Assembly (NCBI RefSeq): GCF_019175365.1
Contig: NZ_CP059572.1
Span: 3,720,001-3,784,000, forward strand
Reading direction: 5' to 3'
DNA: 64,000 nucleotides
From: Actinomadura graeca
GTDB lineage: Bacteria; Actinomycetota; Actinomycetes; Streptosporangiales; Streptosporangiaceae
The notes under the pieces were generated by a model. It did not search any database. It was not told where the DNA came from and saw only the letters and a program-made list of their open reading frames with translations. Made by a program: the position numbers and the translations under genes. Below, piece after piece: positions 42,298 to 50,902 of this stretch; the first letter of the stretch is position 1, and every line of letters begins with the position of its first letter.

Positions 42298-42474
42298 ACC
42301 GGCTCCAAAATCGGGGAATCGTGCTCCGGGAATTGTCGGTCCGCGCCGGGCAAAGGCGGGGGGCGAGACGCGGCCTTGACGTCACAGGAAATGCCGGTGA
42401 TCATCTTAAACGGGCCGGAGATGCGTCACAAGCCGTTCCGCGAAAAGCGCTGACCGGATGGGAAAGGCGACGGT

Positions 42475-43341
42475 ATGCCGCGAGGTCCCCTGATCGACGT
42501 CCCGGAGCTCATCGCGCTGATGGCCACGCCTTCCCCGCCGACGCTGCTCGACGTCCGGTGGGAATTCGGGGCGCCGCCCGGTGGGCCCGCGTTCCTCGCG
42601 GGGCACATCCCCGGGGCGTCCTACGTTGACCTGTACGGCGAACTCTGCGGCCCTTCCGGCGACGCGGGGCGCAGGCCGGTTCCCGCGCCCACGGAGTTCG
42701 GCGCGGCGATGCGCCGCCACGGGGTGCGCGCGGACGGCCCGGTCGTCGTCTACGACGGCGCGGACTCGACCGGCGCGGCCAGGGCGTGGTGGTTGCTGCG
42801 CCACGCAGGGCACCGGACGGTCCGCGTGCTCGACGGCGGGTTCGCCGCGTGGCGCGGCCACGGGGCGCCGGTCGAGACGGGCCCGGCCACCGGCCCCCGG
42901 CACGGCGACTTCACCGCGGCGCCCGGGGGGATGCCGGTGGTGGACGCGGACGGCGCCGCCCGGATCGCGCGGGCGGGCGTGCTGCTCGACGCCCGTCCGG
43001 CCGAGCGGTACCGCGGCGGCGGCCCGGGCGACGGCGCCGGAGGGCACATCCCGGGCGCCGTGAGCGCTCCGACCGGCGAGTGGGTGACCGGGCAGGGCAC
43101 GTTCCTCCCCGCCGACGAGATCCGCGCGCGCCTGCACCGCCTGGGCGCCGGTGCGCACCCCGTCGCCGTGTACTGCGGGTCCGGGATCAGCGCGACCCAC
43201 ACCGTGCTGGCGCTCGCCGTCGCGGGCGTCGCCGCGGCCCTGTACCCGGGGTCGTGGAGCCACTGGACCAAGGACCCCCGCCGCCCGGTCGCGACCTGCG
43301 CCGCGCCGGGCGGGACGCCTCAGCCGGGGCCGCCGGAGTGA
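42475..43341 (+). CDS. Two-domain rhodanese-type sulfurtransferase
   Basis: 288 aa with tandem rhodanese domains. The first is inactive-type (LLDVRWEFG through [11 protein letters not shown]). The second has the active-site loop [16 protein letters not shown] with the persulfide Cys and ends in [12 protein letters not shown]. It transfers sulfur from thiosulfate or 3-mercaptopyruvate to an acceptor. It converges on the moa operon with a 22-base overlap, so a supply of sulfur to molybdopterin synthase is an attractive guess, unproven. GGGAAAGG precedes the ATG. Confidence 0.92.
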   Translation: MPRGPLIDVPELIALMATPSPPTLLDVRWEFGAPPGGPAFLAGHIPGASYVDLYGELCGPSGDAGRRPVPAPTEFGAAMRRHGVRADGPVVVYDGADSTGAARAWWLLRHAGHRTVRVLDGGFAAWRGHGAPVETGPATGPRHGDFTAAPGGMPVVDADGAARIARAGVLLDARPAERYRGGGPGDGAGGHIPGAVSAPTGEWVTGQGTFLPADEIRARLHRLGAGAHPVAVYCGSGISATHTVLALAVAGVAAALYPGSWSHWTKDPRRPVATCAAPGGTPQPGPPE

Positions 43342-44021
43342 TCCCCCAGGCCGGTGAGGTCGGGCGCCTCGACCCACACCTCGCCGTCCGGGCCGATCTC
43401 CTTCTTCCAGATCGGCACCTCGGCCTTCAGCCGCTCGGCGCAGTCGCGGGCGGCCTGGAACGCCTCGCCGCGGTGGGGCGCGGACGCGGCGATGACGACG
43501 ACCACCTCGCCCACCTTCAGCCGGCCGGTCCGGTGCGCCACCGCGACCCGGACGCCCGGCGCCGCGTCCTCGCAGGCGCGGATGATGGCGGCCAGGGTCT
43601 TGTGCGCCATCGTGCCGTACGCCTCGTACTCCAGTTCGGTCACCGGCTTCCCGCCGCTGTTGTCCCGGACGTACCCGGTGAACACGACGCTGCCGCCCTG
43701 GCCGGGGCCCGACACGGCGCCGAGCACCTCGTCCAGCACGATCGGCCGGTCGGTGATGCGGCAGTAGGGGTCGGCGCCGCCCGCCACAGGCGGGATCAGG
43801 GCGACGACGTCGCCGTCGGCGAGCCGGTGCGCGGGCCCGGCGATGTCCTCGTTGACGGCCAGCCTGAGGTGCGCCGACATCGGCGCCAGCCCGGGATGCG
43901 CGGCGCACAGCGCGCCCATGAGGTCCCGCAGCGACGACCCGGCGGGCAGGGTCACCGGCTCCTCGCGCGTGTTCGCGATGCGCTCCCGGACGATTCCGAA
44001 GTACAGCACGCGGATCTGCAT
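43320..44021 (-). CDS. moaX: Fused molybdopterin synthase MoaD-MoaE (MoaX type)
   Basis: 233 aa. Residues 1-82 are MoaD ([39 protein letters not shown]). From about 85 on it is MoaE ([60 protein letters not shown]). The MoaD Gly-Gly, which must be a free C-terminus to carry the thiocarboxylate, is internal at 81-82. This implies processing, as known for mycobacterial MoaX. Last gene of moaA-moaC-moaX. Confidence 0.92.
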   Translation of the reverse strand: MQIRVLYFGIVRERIANTREEPVTLPAGSSLRDLMGALCAAHPGLAPMSAHLRLAVNEDIAGPAHRLADGDVVALIPPVAGGADPYCRITDRPIVLDEVLGAVSGPGQGGSVVFTGYVRDNSGGKPVTELEYEAYGTMAHKTLAAIIRACEDAAPGVRVAVAHRTGRLKVGEVVVVIAASAPHRGEAFQAARDCAERLKAEVPIWKKEIGPDGEVWVEAPDLTGLGDHSGGPG

Positions 44022-44035
44022 GTCCCTCGCCCGCC

Positions 44036-44521
44036 CTAGTCCCGCCGGTAGTGGCCGCTGCGGCCGCCGGACTTCTCGTCGAGCCGGATCCGCTCGATCC
44101 GCATCGACCTGTCGAGCGCCTTGCACATGTCGTAGACGGTCAGCGCCGCCACCGAGACGGCGGTGAGCGCCTCCATCTCCACCCCCGTGCGCGCGGTGAC
44201 GCCGACCCGCGCGGTGATCAGGACGCGGTCGGGCGGATTCGCCACGATCACCACCGAGACCGCGTCGAGCGCGAGCGGATGGCAGAGCGGGATGAGTTCG
44301 TGCGTCCTTTTCGCGGCCATGATCCCCGCGATGCGGGCGACGCTGAAGACGTCCCCTTTCGGTGTCGCGCCGGAACTGATGGCGGCCAGTGTCGCGGGGC
44401 TCATGACGACCGTCCCGGACGCCGTCGCCTCCCGGGAGGTGATCTCCTTCTGCGCCACGTCGACCATTCGGGCGTTGCCCGCCTGGTCGAGATGGGTGAG
44501 CGGCCCGGCTTCGTCCAGCAT
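44036..44521 (-). CDS. moaC: Cyclic pyranopterin monophosphate synthase
   Basis: 161 aa. MoaC motifs: [53 protein letters not shown] (active-site His), [24 protein letters not shown] and [15 protein letters not shown] at the end. It converts the MoaA product into cyclic pyranopterin monophosphate. GGAGAG precedes the ATG. It is 42 bases after moaA and 14 before moaX. Confidence 0.97.
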   Translation of the reverse strand: MLDEAGPLTHLDQAGNARMVDVAQKEITSREATASGTVVMSPATLAAISSGATPKGDVFSVARIAGIMAAKRTHELIPLCHPLALDAVSVVIVANPPDRVLITARVGVTARTGVEMEALTAVSVAALTVYDMCKALDRSMRIERIRLDEKSGGRSGHYRRD

Positions 44522-44563
44522 CGGCTCTCTCCAATTCACAGGCGACCGTTTCGCAGGCGGCCG

Positions 44564-45598
44564 TCAGCCGCCGCGCGTGTGCATTTCCAGGCGCGGGTCG
44601 TCCTTCAATGTCTGGAGACTGACGAACGGGACGCGGTCGCGCTGCCCGAGACGGTCGACGGCGCCCCGGTCGGCCCGCTCCCCCCAGATCCGCGTGACGA
44701 TCCCGGCCAGCTCCGCGGTGGACGCGCCGTCGCGCAGCGGGCCGCGCAAGTCGGTGCCGGACGTGGCGTACAGGCACCGGTACCAGGTCCCGTCGGCGGT
44801 CAGCCGGCTGCGGTCGCAGGTCGCGCAGAACGGCTCGGTCGTCGAGGAGATGATCCCGAAGACGGTGCCGTCGGGCAGCGCGAACCGGTCGGCCGGGGCG
44901 CGGTCGTGCTTCGGCAGCTCGGTGACCGGCCCGAACGCCGAGGTCAGCGCCGCCAGCATCGCGGCGCGGCCGACGACGAGGTCCTGGCGCCAGTGGGTCG
45001 CGCCGCCGACGTCCATGTACTCGATGAACCGGACCTCGGCGCCCGCCGCCCGGCCGAACCCGATCAGCGCGGCCAGCTCGTCCTCGTTGGTCCCGCGCAT
45101 CACCACCGTGTCGATCTTCGTGCCGGTGAAGCCCGCCTCGGCCGCCGCCCGGATGCCGTCGATCACCGCGTCGTGGCCGCCCCGCCGCGCCAGCGCGCGG
45201 AAGCGGTCGGCGCGCAGGGTGTCCAGGCTCACCGTCAGCCGGTCGAGCCCGGCGGCGCGCAGCGCGGCCGCGTGCCTGCGGAGCAGGACGCCGTTGGTGG
45301 TGAGGGCGAGGTCGGCGACGCCGGGCAGGTCCGCGAGCGCCCGCACGAGCTCGGGCAGGCCCTGGCGCAGCAGCGGCTCACCGCCGGTCAGCCGCACCTT
45401 CGCGACGCCGAGGCCCACGAAGACCCCGGCCAGCCGGGCGTATTCGTCGAACGTGAGAAGTGCGGCCCTGGAGAGCCAGTTGTATTCCTCTTCGGGCATG
45501 CAGTACTGGCAACGCAGGTTACAGCGGTCGGTGACGGATATGCGCAGCTGACCGAGGGGACGGCCGCGGGCGTCCAGGACATGGGCGGGTTCGGCCAT
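44564..45598 (-). CDS. moaA: GTP 3',8-cyclase
   Basis: 344 aa. Radical SAM cluster [11 protein letters not shown] motif LTGGEPLLR, a second cluster with [13 protein letters not shown] plus a later Cys, and the C-terminal Gly-Gly needed for activity (HTRGG). It starts molybdopterin synthesis by rearranging GTP. The ATG at 45598 follows AGAGGTG. It heads the moaA-moaC-moaX operon with a promoter about 115 bases upstream. Confidence 0.97.
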   Translation of the reverse strand: MAEPAHVLDARGRPLGQLRISVTDRCNLRCQYCMPEEEYNWLSRAALLTFDEYARLAGVFVGLGVAKVRLTGGEPLLRQGLPELVRALADLPGVADLALTTNGVLLRRHAAALRAAGLDRLTVSLDTLRADRFRALARRGGHDAVIDGIRAAAEAGFTGTKIDTVVMRGTNEDELAALIGFGRAAGAEVRFIEYMDVGGATHWRQDLVVGRAAMLAALTSAFGPVTELPKHDRAPADRFALPDGTVFGIISSTTEPFCATCDRSRLTADGTWYRCLYATSGTDLRGPLRDGASTAELAGIVTRIWGERADRGAVDRLGQRDRVPFVSLQTLKDDPRLEMHTRGG

Positions 45599-45719
45599 GG
45601 GCACCTCTTCGTTCGCACGAATCCATGCGCGGAGAAACCGGGGAACCAATCATTGGACACGGCCGGAGTGGGAACTCGCCGCGGGGAGACTGCATGAATA
45701 CCGTCGTCGTTATGCTCAT

Positions 45720-45748
45720 GTTATATACGAGAAAAGGACCGGCGACAA
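45720..45748 (-). promoter_or_regulatory. Predicted moaA promoter
   Basis: On the minus strand TTGTCG (45748-45743), a 17-base spacer and TATAAC (45725-45720), giving a leader of about 110 bases before moaA. The leader shows no clear Moco riboswitch consensus. Confidence 0.5.
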
Positions 45749-45852
45749 GACTTGATCTTCGCTGTCAAGATCGCTACCGTCCCATCCCCGCGCCCTTCCG
45801 GATCCGTCGCCGGTGACCGCGGGCCCGTCCCCGGTGACCGCCGTTTCCGAGG

Positions 45853-45882
45853 TGGACCGGCCGGTCCGGGCGCTCGTACGAT
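45853..45882 (+). promoter_or_regulatory. Predicted promoter of a leaderless kinase gene
   Basis: TGGACC (45853-45858), an 18-base spacer and TACGAT (45877-45882), six bases before the GTG start codon. A transcript from here would have no leader. Confidence 0.5.
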
Positions 45883-45888
45883 GGCCGG

Positions 45889-47130
45889 GTGCCCGCCCTT
45901 CCGCGTTCCCTGTGGGACGAGCCGCGCCCTCCCGGCGCCCCCGCCCGCGTGTGGCGGGACTGGGCGCTCGTCGGCGTGCTGGTGCCGGCCGCCGTCCTGG
46001 AGGGGACCCTGCGTCCTGACGTCCCGTGGCGGACGCTGTCGATCCTCCTGACCGTCGCCCTGGTGCCCACCCTGCTGTGGCGGCGGACGAGGCCGCTGCT
46101 CATGGTCGCCATCGCGTTCGGCCTCTGCGGGCTCGCCGGGCTGCTCACCACCGGGGAGCCGCCGACCCTGAACACGATGGCGTTCCTGCTGCTCCCGGCA
46201 TACGCGCTGTTCCGCTGGGGATCGGGACGCGAGGCCGCGGCCGGAGCGGCGATCATCCTCGGCAAGGTCGCGGTGTCCACGGCCGTGGACGGCACGGATC
46301 CCGCCGCCATGTTCGGCGCCTTCGCCATCCTGTGCGCGGCCATGGCCGCGGGCGGCGCGGCCCGCTACCGGGCCAGGGCCCTCCAGCGCGAGATGGAGCA
46401 GGTCAAGCTGCTCGAACGGCAGCGTCTCGCCCGCGACCTCCACGACACCGTCGCCCACCACGTCACGGCCATCGCGATCCGCGCGCAGGCGGGCCTCGCG
46501 ACCGCCGAGACGCATCCGGGCGCCGCGACCGACGCGCTGAGCGTGATCGAGGCGGAGGCGACGCGGACGCTCGCGGAGATGCGCGCGATCGTCCGCGTCC
46601 TGCGCCGTGACCAGCCCTCTGACCCGCCGGCCCCGCCCGGTCTCTCCGCCGAGCCTGTCTCTTGTGGGGGGTCGACCCCCCACACCCCCCGGAACGGCCC
46701 GGTGCACGGCCCGCGCGTCACCGACCTCCGGCGGCTCGCGAGCGCGGCGGGCTCCGCCCCCGCGGTGGAGGTGGGGATCTCCGGCGACGTCGACGGCCTG
46801 CCGCCGTCCGTCGCGGCGGCGGCCTGCCGGCTCGTTCAGGAGGCCGTCACCAACGCGCGGCGGCACGCCCGCCACGCGACCCGCATCGACGTCCGCGTCA
46901 CCGCCGACGACACGGCGGTGCGGCTGCGCGTCAGCGACGACGGCGAGCCCTGCGACGGCGACGACGACGGCGGGCCCGGCGACTCGCGTCCGGCCGCGGC
47001 CGCGGGGTACGGGCTCGTCGGCATGAGGGAGCGGGCGGGCCTGCTGGGCGGCACGTGCGACGCCGGGCCGGGTCCCGGCCGCGGCTGGACGGTGACGGCC
47101 GTGCTGCCCCGCGCCGGGCGGGAGACATGA
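45889..47130 (+). CDS. Sensor histidine kinase (HisKA_3, NarL-pathway type)
   Basis: 413 aa. Several N-terminal membrane helices come first (VGVLVPAAVLEG, LTVALVPTLLW, MVAIAFGLCGLAGLL, AAAGAAIILGK, AFAILCAAMAAG). A dimerisation/phosphorylation helix follows with LARDLHDTVAHHVTAIAI, where the His is the phosphoacceptor. The HATPase domain has VQEAVTNARRHA, LRVSDDGEP and GYGLVGMRERAGLLGG. A linker between the two domains contains a perfect DNA palindrome (46663-46684) encoding SCGGSTPH. The stop overlaps the response regulator ATG. Confidence 0.95.
   Translation: MPALPRSLWDEPRPPGAPARVWRDWALVGVLVPAAVLEGTLRPDVPWRTLSILLTVALVPTLLWRRTRPLLMVAIAFGLCGLAGLLTTGEPPTLNTMAFLLLPAYALFRWGSGREAAAGAAIILGKVAVSTAVDGTDPAAMFGAFAILCAAMAAGGAARYRARALQREMEQVKLLERQRLARDLHDTVAHHVTAIAIRAQAGLATAETHPGAATDALSVIEAEATRTLAEMRAIVRVLRRDQPSDPPAPPGLSAEPVSCGGSTPHTPRNGPVHGPRVTDLRRLASAAGSAPAVEVGISGDVDGLPPSVAAAACRLVQEAVTNARRHARHATRIDVRVTADDTAVRLRVSDDGEPCDGDDDGGPGDSRPAAAAGYGLVGMRERAGLLGGTCDAGPGPGRGWTVTAVLPRAGRET
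46663..46684. repeat. Perfect 22-base palindrome inside the kinase linker
   Basis: TGTGGGGGGTC followed directly by GACCCCCCACA. It is in frame within the variable linker between dimerisation and ATPase domains and looks like a small inserted palindromic element. Confidence 0.75.
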
Positions 47131-47795
47131 GCATCCGGGTGGTCCTCGCCGATGACCAGGAGATCGTCCGCACCGGGCTGCGGATGCTGCTCGACGTCCA
47201 GCCGGACATCGAGGTCGTCGGCGAGGCCGCCGACGGGCGCCGGGCCGTGGAGCTGGCGCGGCGGCTGCGCCCCGACGTGTGCCTGCTCGACATCCGGATG
47301 CCCGGCATGGACGGCATCGAGGCGACCCGGGCGCTCGCCGGGCCGTCCGTCCCCGACCCCCTCGCGGTCGTCGTCATCACGACCTTCGACCTCGACGAGC
47401 ACGTCTACGCGGCGCTCAAGGCGGGCGCCCGCGGGTTCCTGCTGAAGGACGCCGGGCCCGCGCTGCTCTCCCAGGCGGTCCGCGCCGCGGCCGCGGGCGA
47501 CGCGCTCATCGCCCCGAGCGTCACCGCGCGGCTGCTGTCGGCCTTCGCCGCCACCGGTCCCGCCGCTCCCGCGGCGCGGCCCGCCGACGCGCTCACCGGG
47601 CGGGAGGAGCAGGTCCTCGCCGCCGTCGCCCGCGGACGGACGAACAGCGAGGTGGCCGCCGAACTGCACATCACCCTCAGCACCGTGAAGACGCACATCA
47701 CCAGCCTGATGGCGAAGCTCGGCGCCAGGAACCGCGTGGAGATCGCGATGTGGGCCTACGAGACGAACCGCGTCAAGGCCGGCTCGGGAGGCTGA
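47127..47795 (+). CDS. NarL/LuxR-family response regulator
   Basis: 222 aa. The receiver domain has RVVLADDQEIVRTGL, the phosphoacceptor Asp in CLLDIRMPGMDG, ITTFD and LLKDA. The LuxR HTH is LTGREEQVLAAVARGRTNSEVAAELHITLSTVKTHITSLMAKLG. ATGA overlap with the kinase gene shows a cognate two-component pair. Targets are unknown; autoregulation is common in this family. Confidence 0.96.
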   Translation: MSIRVVLADDQEIVRTGLRMLLDVQPDIEVVGEAADGRRAVELARRLRPDVCLLDIRMPGMDGIEATRALAGPSVPDPLAVVVITTFDLDEHVYAALKAGARGFLLKDAGPALLSQAVRAAAAGDALIAPSVTARLLSAFAATGPAAPAARPADALTGREEQVLAAVARGRTNSEVAAELHITLSTVKTHITSLMAKLGARNRVEIAMWAYETNRVKAGSGG

Positions 47796-48005
47796 CACCC
47801 CGCCCCGCGTGGGCCTTCGCGGGCGGCCTCGTCCGAAAGTACGGCTCCCGGCCGGACCTTGGGACGGCCCGGCCCCGGCTCATATGCCGATGACCCGCGC
47901 CGGGTCCCGCCGCCACCATCGACCCATGGACCATCAGAGCCGCCGGGCGGGCGATCCGCGGGAGGCCCGCCGCCCGGCGGGCCACGGCACGGGCGAGGTG
48001 ACACG

Positions 48006-49070
48006 GTGAAGGCGATCGTCCAGGAGAGGTTCGGGCCGCCGGACGTCCTGCGGCCGGCGGACGTGGACCGGCCGCGGCCCGGGACGGGCGAGGTCGTCGT
48101 CCGCGTCCACGCCGCCGCGGTCAACCCCTACGAGTGGCACCTCCTGCGCGGCGACCCCTACGTCGCGCGGCTGATGATGGGCGGCATGGGGCTGACCAGG
48201 CCGAAGAACCCGGTGGCCGGGCTCGACGCGGCGGGGTGCGTCGAGGAGGTCGGGCCGGGCGTGGGCGGCGTGCGGCCGGGCGACGAGGTGTTCGGGTTCT
48301 GCCCCGGCGCGTTCGCCGAGTTCGCACGGGCGAAGGCGGAGCTGGTCGTGCCCAGGCCGGAGGGCCTCTCCTTCGCCGAGGCGGCGGCACTGCCGATCGC
48401 GGGGACGACCGCGCTCCGCGCCGTGCGCGACGTCGGCGCGGTGACGTCCGGGCAGCGGGTGCTGGTGAACGGGGCGGCCGGGGGCGTCGGCACCTACGCC
48501 GTCCAGATCGCGGCAGCGCTGGGCGCGGAGGTGACCGGGGTGTGCGGGACGCGCAATCTCGACCTGGTCCGCTCGATCGGCGCCGCGCACGCCGTCGACC
48601 ACACCGAAACCGACTTCACCGCGGACGAGTGCGTGCGAGCGGCCGGGCGCTACGACGTGATCCTCGACAACGTCGGCAACCATCCGCTCGGACGGCTGCG
48701 CCGGGCGCTCACGCCTGCGGGCACGCTACTGCTCAACGCGGGCGGCTCTCCCGGCGCCGTGTTCGGCGCCGTCGGGAGGATGGCCCGCGGCGCGATGCTG
48801 GACCGGTTCGTCCGGCAGCGGATCCGCGTCGTCCCGACGGCGTGGCGCAGGCAGGACCTCCTCGACCTCGCCGACCTCGCCGCGTCGGGACGGCTCACCA
48901 CGGTCCTCGACCGGGGGTTCCCGCTGGCGGAGGCGGCCGACGCGGTCCGCTACATCGAGCGGGGCCACGCCCGGGGGAAGGTCGTCCTGTCCGTCACGCC
49001 AGCCGGTGGAGAAGGGCATGGAGCGCGAGGAACGCGAGGAGCCCGAGGAGAAGGCTGCCGACCGCGTTGA
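48006..49070 (+). CDS. Zinc-independent MDR-family NADPH:quinone oxidoreductase-like dehydrogenase
   Basis: 354 aa. MDR motifs: MKAIVQERFGPPDVLR start, HAAAVNPYEWHLLRGD, VAGLDAAGCVEEVG, PIAGTTALRAV, VLVNGAAGGVGTYAVQIA (NADP-binding) and RYIERGHARGKVVLSV. It lacks the structural zinc cysteines. The substrate may be a quinone or enone. The GTG start follows GAGGTG. The last ~25 residues (GARGTRGARGEG...) are low-complexity because the gene overlaps the opposing crcB by 77 bases. Confidence 0.9.
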   Translation: MKAIVQERFGPPDVLRPADVDRPRPGTGEVVVRVHAAAVNPYEWHLLRGDPYVARLMMGGMGLTRPKNPVAGLDAAGCVEEVGPGVGGVRPGDEVFGFCPGAFAEFARAKAELVVPRPEGLSFAEAAALPIAGTTALRAVRDVGAVTSGQRVLVNGAAGGVGTYAVQIAAALGAEVTGVCGTRNLDLVRSIGAAHAVDHTETDFTADECVRAAGRYDVILDNVGNHPLGRLRRALTPAGTLLLNAGGSPGAVFGAVGRMARGAMLDRFVRQRIRVVPTAWRRQDLLDLADLAASGRLTTVLDRGFPLAEAADAVRYIERGHARGKVVLSVTPAGGEGHGARGTRGARGEGCRPR

Positions 49071-49365
49071 CGGCGGCCTTGGCGTACGAGCCGTCCTGGA
49101 TCAGGTGGACGGTGTCCAGCTCGAAGGTGCTGAAGGTGGTCAGCGCGCCGCACAGGCCGGTGCCGAGCAGCGCCTCGGTCAGCTTCCCGGTGCCGGCGCC
49201 GTGCAGGGCGCCGAGGGCCGCCGCGCCGAGGACGTTGACGGTGAGCGTGCCCCAGGGGAACGCCGTGCCCGCGAACGCCTTGACGTACCCGTCGATGACG
49301 TAGCGGAGCACGGCGCCCAGCGCGCCACCGGCCGGCACGAGGAGGATCACGGCCGTCGTGGTCAT
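48994..49365 (-). CDS. crcB: Fluoride exporter subunit CrcB/Fluc
   Basis: 123 aa, four membrane helices. CrcB motifs: GGALGAVLRYVID, FPWGTLTVNVLGAAALG, and GLCGALTTFSTFELDT with the conserved TTFST. Fluc channels are dual-topology dimers; a neighbouring second crcB gene (ATGA overlap) suggests a heterodimer. The pair is on the strand and at the 3' end of the urease genes. Confidence 0.95.
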   Translation of the reverse strand: MTTTAVILLVPAGGALGAVLRYVIDGYVKAFAGTAFPWGTLTVNVLGAAALGALHGAGTGKLTEALLGTGLCGALTTFSTFELDTVHLIQDGSYAKAAVNAVGSLLLGLLAFLALHALLHRLA

Positions 49366-49859
49366 GCCGTCCCCCCGGAGTGGCCCTCCCCCGGGTCGCG
49401 GTGGGGGAGCCTGCGTCCGAGGACGAGCCCGGCGGCGACCGCGACCCACCCGAGGACGACGCTGGCCGCCGCGTACCCGGCGCCGAGCCCCGCCCGGCCC
49501 TCGTCCCCGAGCGTGTAGACGTCGTCGATGAGGTGCGAGAACGTGGTGAACCCGCCGAGGTACCCGGTCACGGCGAGCGGCCGCGCGAACGCGTGCGGCC
49601 TGCCGCCGAGCAGGTACGTGGTCAGGATCCCCATGAACAGGCAGCCGAGCATGTTGACGGTGAAGGTGTTCCACGGGAAGCCGTCCGCGGAGCTCGGGAT
49701 CGCCTTGGTCAGCAGGTGACGCGCGAGCGCGCCCGCGGCGCCCCCGGCGGCGATCTCGGCGAGGACCCGCGGCCCCAGCCCCGGCTTCGGCGGACGCCCG
49801 GCGTGCGGATGCAGCGCGGTGGCCTCCGCCCGCTCGCGGTCGTGCAGTCTCCCGGCCAT
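49362..49859 (-). CDS. crcB: Fluoride exporter subunit CrcB/Fluc (longer paralog)
   Basis: 165 aa. A hydrophilic N-terminus of about 35 residues precedes a CrcB domain with GGAAGALARHLLT, FPWNTFTVNMLGCLFMG, VTGYLGGFTTFSHLIDD and a final hydrophobic helix. It starts 9 bases after the ureD stop, pointing to cotranscription with urease. No fluoride riboswitch is visible before it. Confidence 0.94.
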   Translation of the reverse strand: MAGRLHDRERAEATALHPHAGRPPKPGLGPRVLAEIAAGGAAGALARHLLTKAIPSSADGFPWNTFTVNMLGCLFMGILTTYLLGGRPHAFARPLAVTGYLGGFTTFSHLIDDVYTLGDEGRAGLGAGYAAASVVLGWVAVAAGLVLGRRLPHRDPGEGHSGGTA

Positions 49860-49867
49860 GATGGTCC

Positions 49868-50902
49868 CTATCCGTGAAGGTCCGGTGCGGGCCCGCCCAG
49901 CAGCAGCCGCCGGACGGCGTCCCAGATCTGGAAGAACGCGGCCTCCACCTCGGGCGACCGGGCGCCGAACAGCCGGGCCCACGCGCCCACGTCGCCGGGC
50001 AGCACGCTCGCCCCGGCCAGCAGGCCCGTCCCGGCGAGCGGGTCCGCCCCGGCGAGCAGGCCCGCCCCTGCGAGCGCGTCGTGCATCGTGTCGGCCACCT
50101 GCTGCGCGGGCTTCGCCGCGGTGACCACGTACAGGGACGCCATGACCCCGAAGTCGGCCATTACCCCGGGGCCGGACACCCCGCGCTCGTCCGGGACGAG
50201 CCGGACCGGGTCCGCGAACAGCAGGCGGCCGTCCGGCGCCCGGACCTCCAGGTCCGTGCAGTAGACGGTGTAGGCGTGCCGTTCTCCGCGCGCCAGCCGT
50301 CCCGCCATCAGCTTCTCCCCGACGACCACGGTCGACTCCGGGTCGGCGGTGACGGTCGTCCGCTGGTAGAACCGCGAGCCCGCGAAGGGGATCGTCGCCC
50401 TCGGCAGGTACTCGGCGTAGGCGCCGGGCCCGGCGGTGATGCCGACGAGCTGGGTGGCGTAGTCCTGCTCCATCCGGTAGAGCCGCGTGGCGGTCTGCGT
50501 CGTGACGTGCACGGTCGTCCCGGCGCCGCAGTCCAGGTCGGCGCGGCAGCGATCGCCTTGGAGGACGCCTCCCCCGGACGACATGAGCATCACGTAGGGC
50601 ATACCGGGCTGCTCGGGGTCGGGGTACAGGGGGCGCGGGATGTGCAGCGGCGCGGTCTGGTAGTGCCCGGTCAGCTCCGTCCGCCCGCCGTGCTCCTCGA
50701 ACCGCAGGTCCAGGACGCCGAGTTTGCCGGGCGCCCCCACCGGCAGCGTCTCGGGCACGGCGGCGTGCCGTGCCACGGCCGCGGGCAGCCACTCCGGCGT
50801 GCACCGCGCCAGCGCGGGCTCGTCACCCGGCGCGGGAACGTCCCGCGGCGTCGGGTCGTCCTCCGGTGTCCGGTCGTCCTTCGGTGTCGGGTCGTCCCTC
50901 AC
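49868..50902 (-). CDS. ureD: Urease accessory protein UreD
   Basis: 344 aa. UreD wording: LTGHYQTAPLHIPRPLYPDP, MLMSSGGGVLQGDRCRADLDCGAGTTVHVTTQTATRLYRME, YAEYLPRATIPFAGSRFYQRTTV and FAGP-like later blocks. It forms the UreD-UreF-UreG complex that loads nickel into apo-urease. The N-terminus is a repeat-rich acidic tail (DPTPKDD, EDDPTPRD) of about 30 residues, and an internal segment near 270-300 repeats LLAGA words. The GTG overlaps the ureG stop (GTGA). Confidence 0.93.
   Translation of the reverse strand: MRDDPTPKDDRTPEDDPTPRDVPAPGDEPALARCTPEWLPAAVARHAAVPETLPVGAPGKLGVLDLRFEEHGGRTELTGHYQTAPLHIPRPLYPDPEQPGMPYVMLMSSGGGVLQGDRCRADLDCGAGTTVHVTTQTATRLYRMEQDYATQLVGITAGPGAYAEYLPRATIPFAGSRFYQRTTVTADPESTVVVGEKLMAGRLARGERHAYTVYCTDLEVRAPDGRLLFADPVRLVPDERGVSGPGVMADFGVMASLYVVTAAKPAQQVADTMHDALAGAGLLAGADPLAGTGLLAGASVLPGDVGAWARLFGARSPEVEAAFFQIWDAVRRLLLGGPAPDLHG

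Noticed and set aside
45599..45719. Possible molybdenum-cofactor riboswitch in the moaA leader
   Set aside because: A leader of suitable length exists, but the conserved Moco RNA words could not be found; only a promoter is supported.
47940..47982. Imperfect GC hairpin before the dehydrogenase as a terminator
   Set aside because: The stem is imperfect and such self-complementary GC stretches are frequent here, so support is too weak to list.
49860..49867. Fluoride riboswitch before the crcB pair
   Set aside because: Only eight bases separate ureD and crcB, leaving no room, and nothing similar was seen at the end of ureD.
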